A DNA stretch of 64,000 bases, from positions 57,963,861 to 58,027,860 of the forward strand of contig CM054155.1 in the NCBI GenBank assembly GCA_028751875.1, read 5' to 3'. Under the pieces are notes generated by a model, which made no database searches, was not told the origin of the DNA, and saw only the letters and a program-made list of their open reading frames with translations. Of this stretch, positions 34,131 to 45,679 are shown piece by piece. This DNA comes from Rapana venosa (lineage: Eukaryota > Mollusca > Gastropoda > Neogastropoda > Muricidae). Position numbers and translations under genes: made by a program. The first letter of the stretch is position 1, and each line of letters starts with the position of its first letter.

Positions 34131-36686
34131 GGGGTTTTTAAAATTTCCAAATTTTTTTTTGATAGCCCTGGATTGGGTTCCCCATTTTCCCTTTTTTCAC
34201 TAACTACTTCACCCTTTTTTAAATTGGGAAATTTCAAAAAATTTTCTTGGTTCAAAACCCGGGGTCCCCCGGCCGGGTTTAATTGGGGGTTTTTCCCCAG
34301 GGAAAAAATTTTTCCCTTTTTTACAATTTTTTGTTATTTACTATTCCCTTTGTTTGGGGACTTTTAAAGGTAAACCCTGTAAAACTTTTAGGCCCCTTTA
34401 TTTTTTAATTTTTACATTTTTGGTTTTATGTTCCCTTTACCGTTTTTCCCCAAAACTCTTTTTTCCCTTTTTTCCCGTTTTTTCCCCATACAAGATTTTT
34501 GGGGAATTTTTTTCCCCCATTTTTAAAAATTAAGGGAGCATTCCCAAAAGGGGTAAAGTTTATTTTTTTTAAACAATGTAATTTCCCCTTTTGTTTAAAA
34601 AATGTAAAACCCCAAAATTTGGGGGCCCCCCATATTTCCAAAATTAAACGGAAAAAAATAAAAAAATACCGGGGGCCCCCGGGGAAAACCCGGTTTGAAC
34701 GGACCCCTGGTATTTTTAAAAAAATTCAAAAAAATCAAAAGGGGAAAACCCCAAAACCCAAGGGGAATCGAATCTCCCAAAAAAAAAACTAAGAAAAAAC
34801 GGCGGTAAACCGGCACTGGGATCCTTTTAGGGGAAAAACAAAACAAAGACAGGGATATCTCTTATAAAAACGACAAGATTTAATTTTTTTGTAAAAGAAA
34901 TAAACGGTAAAATTTTTTAAATAAACACCCTTTGGACCCCTCGGGACCCCACAAAAATTTTTTCAAAAAAAAAACACGATTGATAATCTAAAAATTTCAC
35001 AAACCCAAATAACACATCAAAAGAACAAGAAAGAAAAAAACCTGATCATTTCCGGGAGACTGGAAAGCCCCAAAGGGGGGCGGAGACGCACTGAAAAAAC
35101 TGGGCAAATTTTTGCGGGGCCCTCTTTGTAATAAAATCACAATGGGGGGGTTGGGCCCCCCGACTTACTTTGGGAAATTTGGGCCGCTACAACGACAAAA
35201 GGTGCTCGCCAATTTTCCCTTGGGAACACAAAAGGAATTTCCCCAGCTTTAAAATGGGATGCACCCAATTTGGGGTCCAAACACAAAAAAAAATTGACTT
35301 CATCCCGGTGCAGAAAACCCGGGTTTTGATTCCCCGGGCATCAACAGAGCCAAAAAAAGAACTTTCCCCAGTGTTTCAGACATGGGCAGCGATCATTACC
35401 AATTTTTGTTTCTCCCCGAACTTTAGAGTCCGTTTGAAGAAGACCAATTTTTAAGACAAAAAAACACCAGACTAAGTTTAACTTTTTAAAAAAACTGAAG
35501 GGAAAACCCCCCCAAACGCCCCCGAATTTCCTTTCAAAACAACAAAAAGGGGGGAATTTCCGCCCCCACTAACAAGCCCGTATTCCCTTTTTTTAAACTG
35601 CCTTGCTGTTTTGTCCCCATTTTGGGGTTTTCCAAAACCCGAAAAGGAAACCAACAACCGGCCCTTTTTCCTTTTTTTGAAAATTACTGTTTTTAAAACA
35701 ATTCCGGTTTTTTCCAATAAATGTTTTTGGCCCCGTTCAATGTGGAAAAAAATAAAAAACAAGGGCCCGGGTTAGGAAAAAGTTTTGGGCAATTTCTGAC
35801 ACGATGGCAAATTTTCTTAGAGGGGTTGGGGGGGGTGGTTTGAAAAATTTTAAAGGGACAGAGGTGCTGGGGGGGGTTAGGTTTGGGGAAATGGGGGAAG
35901 AGGTAAGGGCCCGAATTTTGTGGAAATTGGACAGGAAAGTTTTGGGTTTTTTTTTTTGTGTGTTTTTTTTGTTTTTTTTTTTTTTTTGGGGGGGGGGGTT
36001 TTAATTTTAAAGGGGGGGAAGGGACTTGAGGAAAAGTGGGGCGTGAAATTTTTGGGGAATATTTTTGTGTGAATGATGGTGGGGTGTGTGTGGAAAAGAT
36101 TTGGGGTTTGTGAGGGAAAGGGTGGTGTTTGTGAAAGAGAATTTATCAAATTTTTGTGTTTTGAATTAAATTGTGTGTGGGAGAGAGAGAGAATATTTTT
36201 TAAAAATGGGGTTGTGTAGAAATTTTTTGGGGGGGGGGGAGGGGTGGGAGAATGTGGGTTGGGGTGTAAAAAAGAGAGAAAGAGGGAGGGGAAAAGGGGG
36301 GAGGCAGTGGGGTACCCGGATAAAGGTTTGTCTGTGTGAGGGAATAATTTTACTGGGGGAAAGGCAACAATGGAAGGGGATAACATGGGATTTCATCACG
36401 TATTGGGTGTTGGGAACCCGCAAAAACAGTTGCATACTTTGCGTTGTGAATTTCAATTGAAATAATTTTGGTTAAACACAAGGGAAACCAACTTTCTATG
36501 GGTTTTTTCGTGACAACAGTTTACTGCAATGGTTTTTGAAAAATGATTTTCCATGAAAAGGAATGCAAGGAATTTCTTGATTCCCTTTTTTTGGGTGAAA
36601 TTTAAAGAAAAAAGGGTTTCTTAATTGTGTGGAAAATGTGGGGGGAGAAGGGGCCTTTTTTTAAAAAAAAAAATGAAATCTTAAAA
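34131..36686. other. Poor-quality DNA, no supported gene
   Basis: 34131-35800 is homopolymer-rich mixed sequence and may hide more of the minus-strand LINE's 5' region, but I could not confirm motifs. 35800-36320 is G-rich, with a (GA)n run at 36181-36192 and a GA-rich stretch at 36270-36305 like the satellite. 36320-36686 is unassigned. Confidence 0.4.
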
Positions 36687-37186
36687 NNNNNNNNNNNNNN
36701 NNNNNNNNNNNNNNNNNNNNNNNNNNNNNNNNNNNNNNNNNNNNNNNNNNNNNNNNNNNNNNNNNNNNNNNNNNNNNNNNNNNNNNNNNNNNNNNNNNNN
36801 NNNNNNNNNNNNNNNNNNNNNNNNNNNNNNNNNNNNNNNNNNNNNNNNNNNNNNNNNNNNNNNNNNNNNNNNNNNNNNNNNNNNNNNNNNNNNNNNNNNN
36901 NNNNNNNNNNNNNNNNNNNNNNNNNNNNNNNNNNNNNNNNNNNNNNNNNNNNNNNNNNNNNNNNNNNNNNNNNNNNNNNNNNNNNNNNNNNNNNNNNNNN
37001 NNNNNNNNNNNNNNNNNNNNNNNNNNNNNNNNNNNNNNNNNNNNNNNNNNNNNNNNNNNNNNNNNNNNNNNNNNNNNNNNNNNNNNNNNNNNNNNNNNNN
37101 NNNNNNNNNNNNNNNNNNNNNNNNNNNNNNNNNNNNNNNNNNNNNNNNNNNNNNNNNNNNNNNNNNNNNNNNNNNNNNNNNNNNNN
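36687..37186. other. Assembly gap, 500 N
   Basis: This is a run of exactly 500 N, bordered on the right by CT/homopolymer satellite. Confidence 0.99.
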
Positions 37187-39720
37187 TTCCCCCCCCCTTT
37201 TTTTTTTTTTTTTTTCCCCCTTTTTTTTTTTACCTTTTTTTTTATCTTTTTTTCCCCCCCTTTTTTTTTACCCCCCTTTTTTCTTCTCCACCAACCCCCC
37301 TTTTTCCCTTTTTTTTCTAAAAACCCCCTTTTTTTATCTTTTTTTTCTTTCCCCCATTTTTCTTTTTTTTTGACCCCTTTTACTTTCTAAATCTTTTTCT
37401 TTTCAAAACCCCCTTTTTTTTCCTCCCCCCCTCCTTTTTTTCCCCCCCCTTTTTTTTTCCCCCTTTTCTTTTATTCCCCCTTTTTTTACCGCTAGTTCCC
37501 AAACCCCTTTTCTTTTTAAATTTTTATTTCTTTTTTTTCTCTTTTTTTTTTCCCCCTTTCTTCCCTTTTTTCTCCCCTTTTTCCCCTTTCCCTCTTCTTT
37601 CCCCCCTTTTCCTTCCCCCCTCCCAATTTTTTAAATTCTCTTTTTTTTTTCCTTGTCGTTTCCCCCTTTCCTTTTTTTCTTTTTTTCCCTTTTTTTTTCT
37701 TAAATTTCCTTTCCCATTTTCTTCACCCCTCTTCTCTTCCACCTCCCTCTCTTCTCACCCCTCTCTCTCTCTCTTCTCCACCCTTCTTCTCACCCCCCTC
37801 TCTCTCACGCTCTCCTCTTTTTCCACTCTCTTCGCTCTTCTCTCTTCACTCTCCACCCCCTTTCTCTCTCCTCTCCACCCGCTCCTCTCTCTCTTCACCA
37901 CCCTCTTTCTCTCTTCTCCACCATTCTCTCTCTCTTCTCACCCGCTCTCTCTCTTCTCCCCCCCCCTTCTCTCTCCAAACCCCCCATTTTCCCCTCTTTA
38001 CCCACACTTTTCCTTCTCACCCGTCTCTCTCTCTATTTCCATCTCTCTCCTCTCCTCTTTTCTTCTCTCTCTCCTCTCTCTCTTCTCACCCTCTCTCCCA
38101 TCTCACCCCTCTCTCACTCCCCCCTCTCTCTTTTCCCCTCCCCATCGTCCACCATTCCTCTCTTTCCACCAACTCCCTTCTCACTCTTATTTTCACCTTT
38201 TCCCCCTTTTAAAACACCACCCTTCCCCTTCTCCAACCTCTTCTCTCTTCTCACCCAATTTTTTCTCCTTACTTCCCCCCTTCACTCTCCTCACACCTCT
38301 CCCTTCCCTTCTCCACCTCTCTTTTCTTCCACCCTCATCTTTTTCTCTCCACCCCCTCTTTCTTCAACCAACCCTTCTTCTCTCTTTTTTCCACGACTCT
38401 TCTCTTTTAACTTCCTCTTCTCAAATCCTTCCCTCTCTTCTCTTCTCTCCCCCCCTGCTATCTTTCTCCACCACTCTTCTCTTCTCACCCTTCTTCTTCT
38501 CCCCCCTCTCTTCCCACCCCCTTCTCTCTCTTTCTCCACCTTACTCTCTCCTCCAATCCCCCCTCTTCTTCCCCTCTCTCTCTTCTTTTCCCTCTTTTTC
38601 TCCTTTTTCTCCCTTCCCCCTATTCCCTCTTATCCGTCCCCCCCTCTCTCTCTTCTCCCTCCTTTTCTCTCTCTTTTACCCTCTCTCTCTTTCTTCTCCT
38701 ATCTCTTTTTTCTCCACCTTTTTTCTCGTCTACCTCTCTATCTCCAACCCTTTTCTTTTCTCTCCCCCTCTCTTTCTCTCTCTCACCCCTCTTTCCCCTT
38801 TTTCTCAATCCTCTTCCTTTTTTCCCCCCCCCTATTTCTCTTCTCCACCCCTCTTCTCTTCTCACCCTTTTCCCCTCTTCTTTCTACCCCTCTCTCTCTT
38901 CCACTCTCCCCTTTTTTCTCTCCCTCTCTTTCTCTCTCTTCCCCCCTCTCTCTCCTCTCTTTCCCTTCTCTATTCTCTCTCCATCCCCCTCTTCTCTTCT
39001 CATCCCTCTCTCTCACCCCAAACTTCTCTCTCTTTCCACCCCACTCTTCCCACTCTCTGTCTCTCTTCTCCCCCCTTCTTCTTTTCCTCCCCTCTCTCTC
39101 TTCCCACCCCTTTTTTTCCTTTTTCCCCCCTTTTTCTCCCCCTTCCCCCCCCCTTTTTCTTTCCCCCCCCCTTTTTTTCCTTTTTTCCCCCCTCTCTTCT
39201 TCCCCCTTTTCCCCCCCCTTTTCTCTTTCCCTCCCCTTCTCTTTCTCCCCCACCCCTCTCTTCCTTTTTTTATTTTCTTCTCCTTTTTTCCCCTTTCTTA
39301 TTTTTAAATTTTCTTTTTTCCCCCCATTTTTTTTTCTCTGTTCTTACCCCCTTTTTTCTTTTCCCCCCCCTCTCTTCCCTTTTTTCTTTTCCCCCTTTTC
39401 TTTTTTCTCCACTCTTTTTTCCCCCCCTTTTTTTTCCTCTTTCTTTATCCTTTTTAAAAATTTTTTTCTCTGTCAAACCCTTTTTTTCCCTCCCCTTTTT
39501 CGTTTTTTCCCCCCCCCTTTTTTTTTTCCCCCTTTTCTTCCCCCCTTCCCCTCTTTTTTTTTCTTTATCACCTCTTCTCTTTTCCCAATTTTCTTCTTTT
39601 ATTTCTTTTTTAAACCCCCTACCCCCCCCTTTTTTCCTCCCCTTTCCTTTTTAATTTTTTTCCCCTTTCCCCCCCTTTTCCTTTTTTCCCCCCCTCTTTT
39701 TTTTTAAAATTTTTTTAACC
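37187..39720 (-). repeat. CT-rich minisatellite block (GA unit on minus)
   Basis: Pyrimidine-rich DNA with CTCTCTCTCTTCTCCACCC-type units is clearest at 37740-39110. Both ends (37187-37700 and 39110-39720) are dominated by T and C homopolymers and look like poorly called versions of the same satellite. This is the same satellite as 1-5040, on the opposite strand. Confidence 0.92.
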
Positions 39721-39782
39721 CCTCAAGCTCTCATCACCGAAACAATCAGCAAGACTCATCTCTCTCTCTCTCTCTCTCTACT

Positions 39783-40985
39783 CATCCTTGAAATTAAGTG
39801 TAAACATAGACAAAACAAATTAATGTATTTAGGAAAGGGGCCACTTAGGAAAACGTGAAAAGGGTACTTTGGAGAATAAGAATTAGAAGTAGTTAGACAA
39901 GTATTCTATTTCGATATAATTTTACATCTTATTACGTAAAAGAGGTACAACACATTTGGTTACAAAAGGTAAAAAAGCAGTTACTCAAGCTAACTAAGTT
40001 TTCAGAAGTGTAAAGAATTGACAGTAAATACAGTTTTTAAAAAATTTTTGATACCAAAATCCAACCAATACTGTTAGATTCAGCTGAAATTTGGGGATTG
40101 GAAAGACTAACATCTAGAAACAATACATTTAATCGCTTTGAAAAAATTTTTAGTGTTCCTGTCAAGAACCAAAGAAAATGTGTAGGGAGATCTGGCAGTA
40201 CCCATTATATGAAATACGTATGTTCTTGCGAAGAATTTGGTTTAAATTATACATATGGATTCTGAAAGATTGCCAACACAAAGCTTATTGAGATTTGTTA
40301 GAATTAGATAAACAAGCAACAATGCTGGGTCTCTAAAATCAGGAAATATATCTGCATAACTGGGGTTTAATATCGTTGGTTAAACCAAGGAGTAGACAAG
40401 ACAAAAATTTAAAAAAAAAAAAAAATGTTCTACTGCCTTTAAACTAAACTGGTATTGTTCACCCAGAATGGACTGGCACCACAGAGATCGCAGTAGATAT
40501 GATAGTTTACAGAATCTTCAAGAGTGTTTTTGAAAAGAGAAGTAAATAGTGAAATGGATACATATGCTTTTCGCGATTGCAGTTACTCAGTACAGTGAAT
40601 GCGTCTAGCCACTAAACCAATAATACCCATCGATATATCATTCAAAATGAAGATAAGCAGGCCCTGTTTGTAAAACCAAATAGAGAGAAACACTTTTTTA
40701 TTTAATTGCCCTGTCTATATGATTTGAGGCACAAGTTTCTCAAATATCGAAGAACTTCCTTTGCACGTGCTACTCAAAGCTACCTGATCTACTGATAGAC
40801 ATAATGTAATCACGAATTATTTTCATCAACCACCAGTAAATAAGATAACGTAACAAAAAGGATCCTATATTGATGAAAACTACATTCAACATTTGTCGAT
40901 TAGGACGAACGTGAATTATTTGTGATGAATATTCCAGAAATGGGATGTAAGTTCTTTATTATTGCGATACATCATTTCATATCAG
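39783..40985 (+). pseudogene. LINE family B 3' fragment
   Basis: The fragment starts directly after a (CT)n run in the RT palm/thumb region. LEIKC...KLMYLGKGAT matches LNVNTEKTKVMVFRKGG of the long family B copy near 60225. It then continues with KIFDTKIQPILLDSAEIWGLERL (in two runs, about 40040-40105), which aligns with KILDAKIQ and its WGL segment, and with FSVPVKNQRK near 40150. The remaining C-terminal region is decayed with many stops. It belongs to the same LINE clade but is clearly diverged from the 57490-61600 copy, so it is probably a different subfamily or an old insertion. A family A LINE interrupts it on the right. Confidence 0.75.
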
Positions 40986-41274
40986 GTCAGTCAGGTCTGA
41001 GAATCCCGCTGCTACTGGTAACATGTATAACCCAGTACCACCTGCCACATGTGGGGAGTAGACCCAACCAAAAATCCGACCTGGAGCGGGATGGGCTCCG
41101 CCAGGTTTGATTTGCCCAAGACACACCTATACAAAGCCCGCCAAATCTCCATCCCGGATCGTCTCCCCCCGGGTTCCCAAGGGACCGCGCCTTCTGTTCT
41201 CACGGGACAGATGTCGAAAATGCACTGATGAAAAACGCAGAAAAATTTCGTCCCAGACACAACACCATCTTTGG

Positions 41275-42000
41275 GCACATGGAATTACAACACAAAGAGC
41301 TGCAGGCAAAGGGAAGAACTGACCAAGGGGGATGTCCGATACTTTGGCACATCCTTGGGGCTCTGCAAGTCAGGGGGAAAAAAGGGAGAAACACGACCCA
41401 GGAAGACCAAAAATTATACTACAGTGAAAACAGGATAAACTGAACACGGGGGGGGGGTTTTTCCCGTTCAAAAAAGACACCTGAACACCGTCTGATTTCA
41501 CCTGTTCCAGCAGACTTTACCCCGCCTGAGAGCAACCCCCTTTTAAACATAACTATATACAGGCATACCCCCTACATCAGACTCACAGATAAGCCGTAGA
41601 AGAATTTTATGACACACAAAGGTTCTGAAAAACACCCAAGAAAGACATCCTCTTTGTGCGGGCACTGAACCCAAAGGAGGAAAAAAGCATGGAAAGACTG
41701 GGGAGGGCGTTTGTGGGCCACATTGTAAAACCCAAAATCAAATAAAGAGGCATGAGACCCCGGGATTTTGCCAGTAACAACCACCTCCCTAGTGAATACA
41801 CTTGGCCCCACAAGAAATCCAAAAAAAGGGACAGGCTACCCCCCAAATGGAGAACCCCCACAACCAAAAAATTTACATCATGGGAAAAGACGGTTTCAGT
41901 CTAGCTTTCATCGCACAGACACAAAGTTTTCCAGACAACATAGGGAGTGATCATGATTTTTGTGATATGATTTTCCGCACGCTAAAAAAAATCCACAACG
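41275..42000 (+). pseudogene. LINE family A endonuclease domain
   Basis: This domain would nick target DNA to prime reverse transcription. Pieces in different plus frames follow the expected order. TWNYNTK...RAAGK lies near 41277-41310 (the conserved N-terminal WN). LYYSEN with a GFLVHKDT-like stretch lies at 41415-41480, and LRATPFNITIY near 41530-41560. EEFYDTQRF with KTPKKDIL lies at 41600-41655, and RGMRPRDFASNNHLPSEYTW at 41745-41805. GSDHDFCD at about 41944-41967 contains the catalytic SDH. Frame changes between pieces show at least five indels, possibly some from sequencing. The start codon cannot be fixed. Confidence 0.78.
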
Positions 42001-42119
42001 GAACAACATCAGGATAAAATTTTGACCTCGAGAACTAAAGGGCCCCAGAGTATTAAAATTTTTTTCGAAAGGGGATAGGGGGAAAAAGTTTGCAGCACTC
42101 ACTTGATAGACTCAGACTA

Positions 42120-43420
42120 AACCTGACGAATATTTCAATACAGCAGTGACTGAAACAGCAAACACTTCTTGGCAAACGCCGCCAGTCAAAAACCATGGGC
42201 ACACCTAACATCCTACAACTATGCGACAACGAGAGATTTTTAAGAAAAAGAAAAATGAAACAAAAGAAAAAGCAGAAAATATAGGGCAGTAAAACAAAAG
42301 AATCAGGAAGTCATGACGGGGGAAAAAAGGAAATGATCGGTGAACAGTGCCAAACATTGAGAGAACATCAAAAAAAGCATAGCAAAAAGCAATCACTGGT
42401 GAAAGACCTACTAGCCGAAACAGAAAAAAGGGTTTTTAACAATCCAAGAAAAAAAGGAAGTGCCCCTCACTGACACCAGAATTTTCTGAACAATGGACAG
42501 TTTACTGCCCGACCTGAAAACTAAGAACCGCAGGAGATCCAGAAGTCCTTAATGTACCCAAAGCAAAGACACAGACAGTCACCCTATCCCCGAAAAATGG
42601 AAACAGCAGTCAGATCGCTGAAAAGGGGGAAATCACAGGGGCTGACAACATTCCAGCGAGTTTGGGCCAAGCTGGAGGGGGAAACCCTGATCAGCGCCCT
42701 ACTAAAACGCAACAAATCGGCAGCAGGAAAATGGCCAACACCATGGACCAGTCGCTCATCACCCCCCCCCCAAAAGGGAAAACTACAACAAAGCCCTAAA
42801 TTCCCCCACAAACAGCCTATAGTCACCCAAACAAGTCATGCTGCAGATAATATTTAATAACTGAAGCCACAAGCAGAGACCATCATTTCTGAGGAACAAG
42901 CAGGTTTCGAGCAGGGGGCGCACAACAAACAGAAATTTTTAACCTCAAATACATTTGAGCGGTACCTTTAACATCAACAAAACCATACCCTATTTATCGA
43001 TTTTTAAAAAAGGGATTTTTACAGGGTGTGGCATGCAGCTTTTGGCAACCATGAAATTGTACAGCTCATGCAACCGATCAGGTCATCAAACAGCTGTACA
43101 GCGAGGCCACCAGTGCATGTACACAACAACAAATTGGGGAATGGGTTTCGAACAACATTGGGGAGTAAGGGAGGGGTGTCTACTCTCACCCACCTTTTCA
43201 ACTTTTTCCTTGAGAGAAACATGGCTGATCCTGGAACATCATGAAGGTCATCGCATTGGGGGCAGAACGATCACAAACCTCCGCTTCGCAGATGACTTGT
43301 GGGAAACAGATCAAAAAAGAGTTGCCACCTAACAGAACACTTGGATAAGGGCCTCCAAAACAACGGCATGGAAAAACATGCAAGAAACCAAACGATGACT
43401 AATAACACCCAAAGGGGATT
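42120..43420 (+). pseudogene. LINE family A linker and reverse transcriptase
   Basis: The linker reads FNTAVTETANT near 42130 and LCDNERFLRKRKMKQ near 42220. RT pieces are METAVRSLKRGKSQG (about 42597), WPTPWT (about 42733) and EEQAGFEQG (about 42893). LFIDF followed by a frameshift and RVWHAAF lies at 42990-43040. GVREGCLLSPT lies at about 43162-43195, and GGRTITNLRFADDL, with the catalytic FADD, at about 43285-43296. Both catalytic aspartates are present, but in different frames from the other blocks. This is a typical retroelement RT, dead as read. Confidence 0.82.
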
Positions 43421-43439
43421 GCACTGATATCAGGGTTTT

Positions 43440-44050
43440 GACCAGAACTAGAAAATTCAAAGCTTCAATACCCGGGGGCCATTGTATCCGACCAGGGGTC
43501 CAAGCCAGAAGTAGTTGCAGGACTGCACAGCATTTTAAAACTTTGTCAAAACAAACACCATCTGGAAATAAAAATATCTCCTTTTCTCCAAGATCGACTA
43601 ATGCGCCCCTTGCTATCCATTTTCGTACCCGTGAATCATGGGCCCTGCCCGCAGATTTGGGGAAAGGGGGTACAGGGAGTGGAGATGAGATGCTTTTTGG
43701 AGACTCCATGGGTCTCCTACAAAGACCACATAAGCAACGAAAGCGTGCAAAACAGAATCCAGCAAACCATTGACCCTATGAGAACCTTCTAACGATCGTA
43801 AAAACGTAAACTTAAGTGGTATGGGCATGCCCCAAGATCCCCGGGAATTACAAAGACAGTTTTTTTCAAAAGGGACTGTTTAAAGGGGGAAGAAGAAGAG
43901 GGAGACCAGGAAGAGCTGGAGGATAACATCAGTGAATGGGCAGGCCTAAACTCAACAAAACCCTGAAAAAGGCAAACAGAGAGAAAAAGGGGGGGAACTG
44001 GTTGCGATCTTTGAGGGGGCCCCCACGGCGCAGACTACGGGGCAGATAGA
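43440..44050 (+). pseudogene. LINE family A C-terminal region
   Basis: Pieces in order are RPLLSIFVPV (about 43605), VEMRCFLETPWVSYKDHISNE (in two parts, about 43680-43745), IQQTIDPMRTF (about 43760-43790) and KRKLKWYGHA (about 43800-43828). An arginine-rich run near 43890 reads like GRRRGRPRKS in mixed frames, and EDNISEWAGLNS lies at about 43920-43955. This matches the end of the copy at 32885-34130. The region follows the RT in this family. Its function is not shown by the sequence. The stop lies near 44050. Confidence 0.78.
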
Positions 44051-44071
44051 AGATAGATAATAGATTTATTA

Positions 44072-44190
44072 CATGTGTAATGTTTTATAAAACTCATGTC
44101 ATAAGTCCACTCCACACACCCCCATTTCCCTTTGTAAAGGGCCTAAGGCCGAAGTACAGAAAAGTCTGAAGTCTGAAGTCGAAGCCTTTT
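44072..44190 (+). mobile_element. LINE family B-type 3' terminus
   Basis: GGGCCTAAGGCCGAAGTACA (44139-44158) is followed by a short (GTCTGAA)n tail and then CT satellite. The GGCCGAAGTAC motif also ends the long family B copy (about 61578) and the tail at 62530. I infer that this is the displaced 3' end of the family B fragment at 39783, separated from it by insertion of the family A element. Confidence 0.6.
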
Positions 44191-45670
44191 CCACCCCTCT
44201 CTCTCATCTCTAAAAACCCTTCCTCTCTCTTTCTAATCCCCCCCCTTTCTCTTTTCCACCCCCCTTCTTCTCCCCCTATCTCTCTCCTTACCACCCCCCC
44301 CTCCTCTTCACTATCTTCTCCAACCTCTCTTTCTCTTTCCCCCCCCCTCTATCTCTTTTCCAAAACCCCTCTCTCTCTCTTCACCACCCTCTCTTCTCTG
44401 TCCCCTTTTCCACCCCCCACTCTCTCTCGTCTCCACCACTCTCTCTCTTTCCCCCCTCCTCCCCCTCTCCTCTTTTCCACCCCCTATCTCTCTCTCTCCA
44501 CCCCTCTCTCCCTCCACCCTCTCTATCCTTTACCAATCCCCCCTCTCTCTCTTTTCCCCACTCTCTCTCTTCTCAATTCTATCCCTCTCTCTCTTCTCCA
44601 CCCCATCCTTCTCTCTCTTCTCCACCCCCCTGTCTATCTCTTCTCCACCCACTCTTTTTTCCCTTCTCCACCCTCTCTCTCTTCTCCTCCCTCCCCTTCA
44701 CCACCCTCTCTCTCTCTCTTTTCCACCCTTACTCTCTCCTCCAATCCCCGCTCTCCCCTCTTCGCCACCCTCTCTCTCTCTCTTCAACCCTCTCATCTCT
44801 ATCTCTCTTCTCCCATTCCCGCCTAGCTCGCTCTTATCCGTCGCCCCTTCTCTCTCTCTTTTCCACCCTCCTCTCTCTTCTTCACCCCTCCTCTCCCTCT
44901 CTCTCTTCTCCACTCTCTCTCTCTTCTCCACACTCACTCTCTCTTTCCGTCTCCACCCTCTCCTTACTCCTCTCCACCCTCTCTCTCTTCTCCACCCCCT
45001 CTCTTTCTCTCTCTTCTCCACCCTCTCTCCTCTCTCTCTTCTCCATTCCTCTCTCTCTTCTCACCACACCCCCTATCTCTCTCTTCTCCATCCGCCTTTC
45101 TCTCTCTTCTTCTCCATCCTCTCTCTCTCTTTTTCTCCACCCCCTATCTCTCTTCACCACACTCCTTTCCCTTCTCCACCCCCGCTCTCTCTCTATTCTC
45201 CATCCTCTCTCTCTCTCTCTCTCTCTCTCCTCCTCTCTCTCTCCTTCTCCACCCTTTTGTCTCTTCTCCACCCCCCTCTCTTCTCCTTTATCCTCTCTCT
45301 CTCCCCTTCTCTCCCTCTCTTCTCTCTCTCTCTCTCTCTCTCTTCTCCGTCCCCCCTATCTCTCTCTTCTCCATCCGCCTTTCTCTCTCTTCTTCTCCAT
45401 CCTCTCTCTCCCTCTTTTCTCCACCCCCTATCTCTCTCTTCACCACACTCTCTTTCCCTTCTCCACCCCGCTCTCTCTCTCTATTCTCCACCCTCTCCTC
45501 TCTCTTCTCCACCCTTTCTCTATCCCCCTTCTCCATCCCCCTCTCTCTCTTCCTCTACCTCCCCTCTCTCTCTTCTCCAACCTCTCTCTCTCTTCTCCAG
45601 CCCCCTCTCTCTCTCCTCTCCACCCTCTCTCTCTCGTCTCCACCATCTCTCTCTCTTCTCCACTCATGTT
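44191..45670 (-). repeat. CT-rich minisatellite block
   Basis: Long (CT)n runs are punctuated by TTCTCCACC in 20-30 base units, in the same orientation as the other blocks downstream of 37187. Frames rich in S, L and P on plus and in R and E on minus are repeat products. Confidence 0.95.
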
Positions 45671-45679
45671 CTTCTTCTC

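Larger units (their letters stand above)
40990..44065 (+). mobile_element. Near-full-length RTE-like LINE (family A), frameshifted
   Basis: The element is about 3.1 kb, close to the length usual for RTE-type LINEs. It has a short 5' leader (about 41000-41270), an apurinic-type endonuclease (about 41275-41990), a linker, a reverse transcriptase (about 42550-43420), a C-terminal arginine-rich region (about 43440-44035) and a GATA-like tail (44046-44066). The order and spacing are intact, but stops and frameshifts occur about every 100-200 bases. The clade assignment (RTE or RTE-X-like) comes from overall organisation and motif style and is not certain. Confidence 0.85.

Noticed and set aside
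41012..41394. Overlapping minus-strand frames of 60-90 residues opposite the LINE A leader and endonuclease
   Set aside because: They are antisense shadows of the plus-strand retrotransposon.
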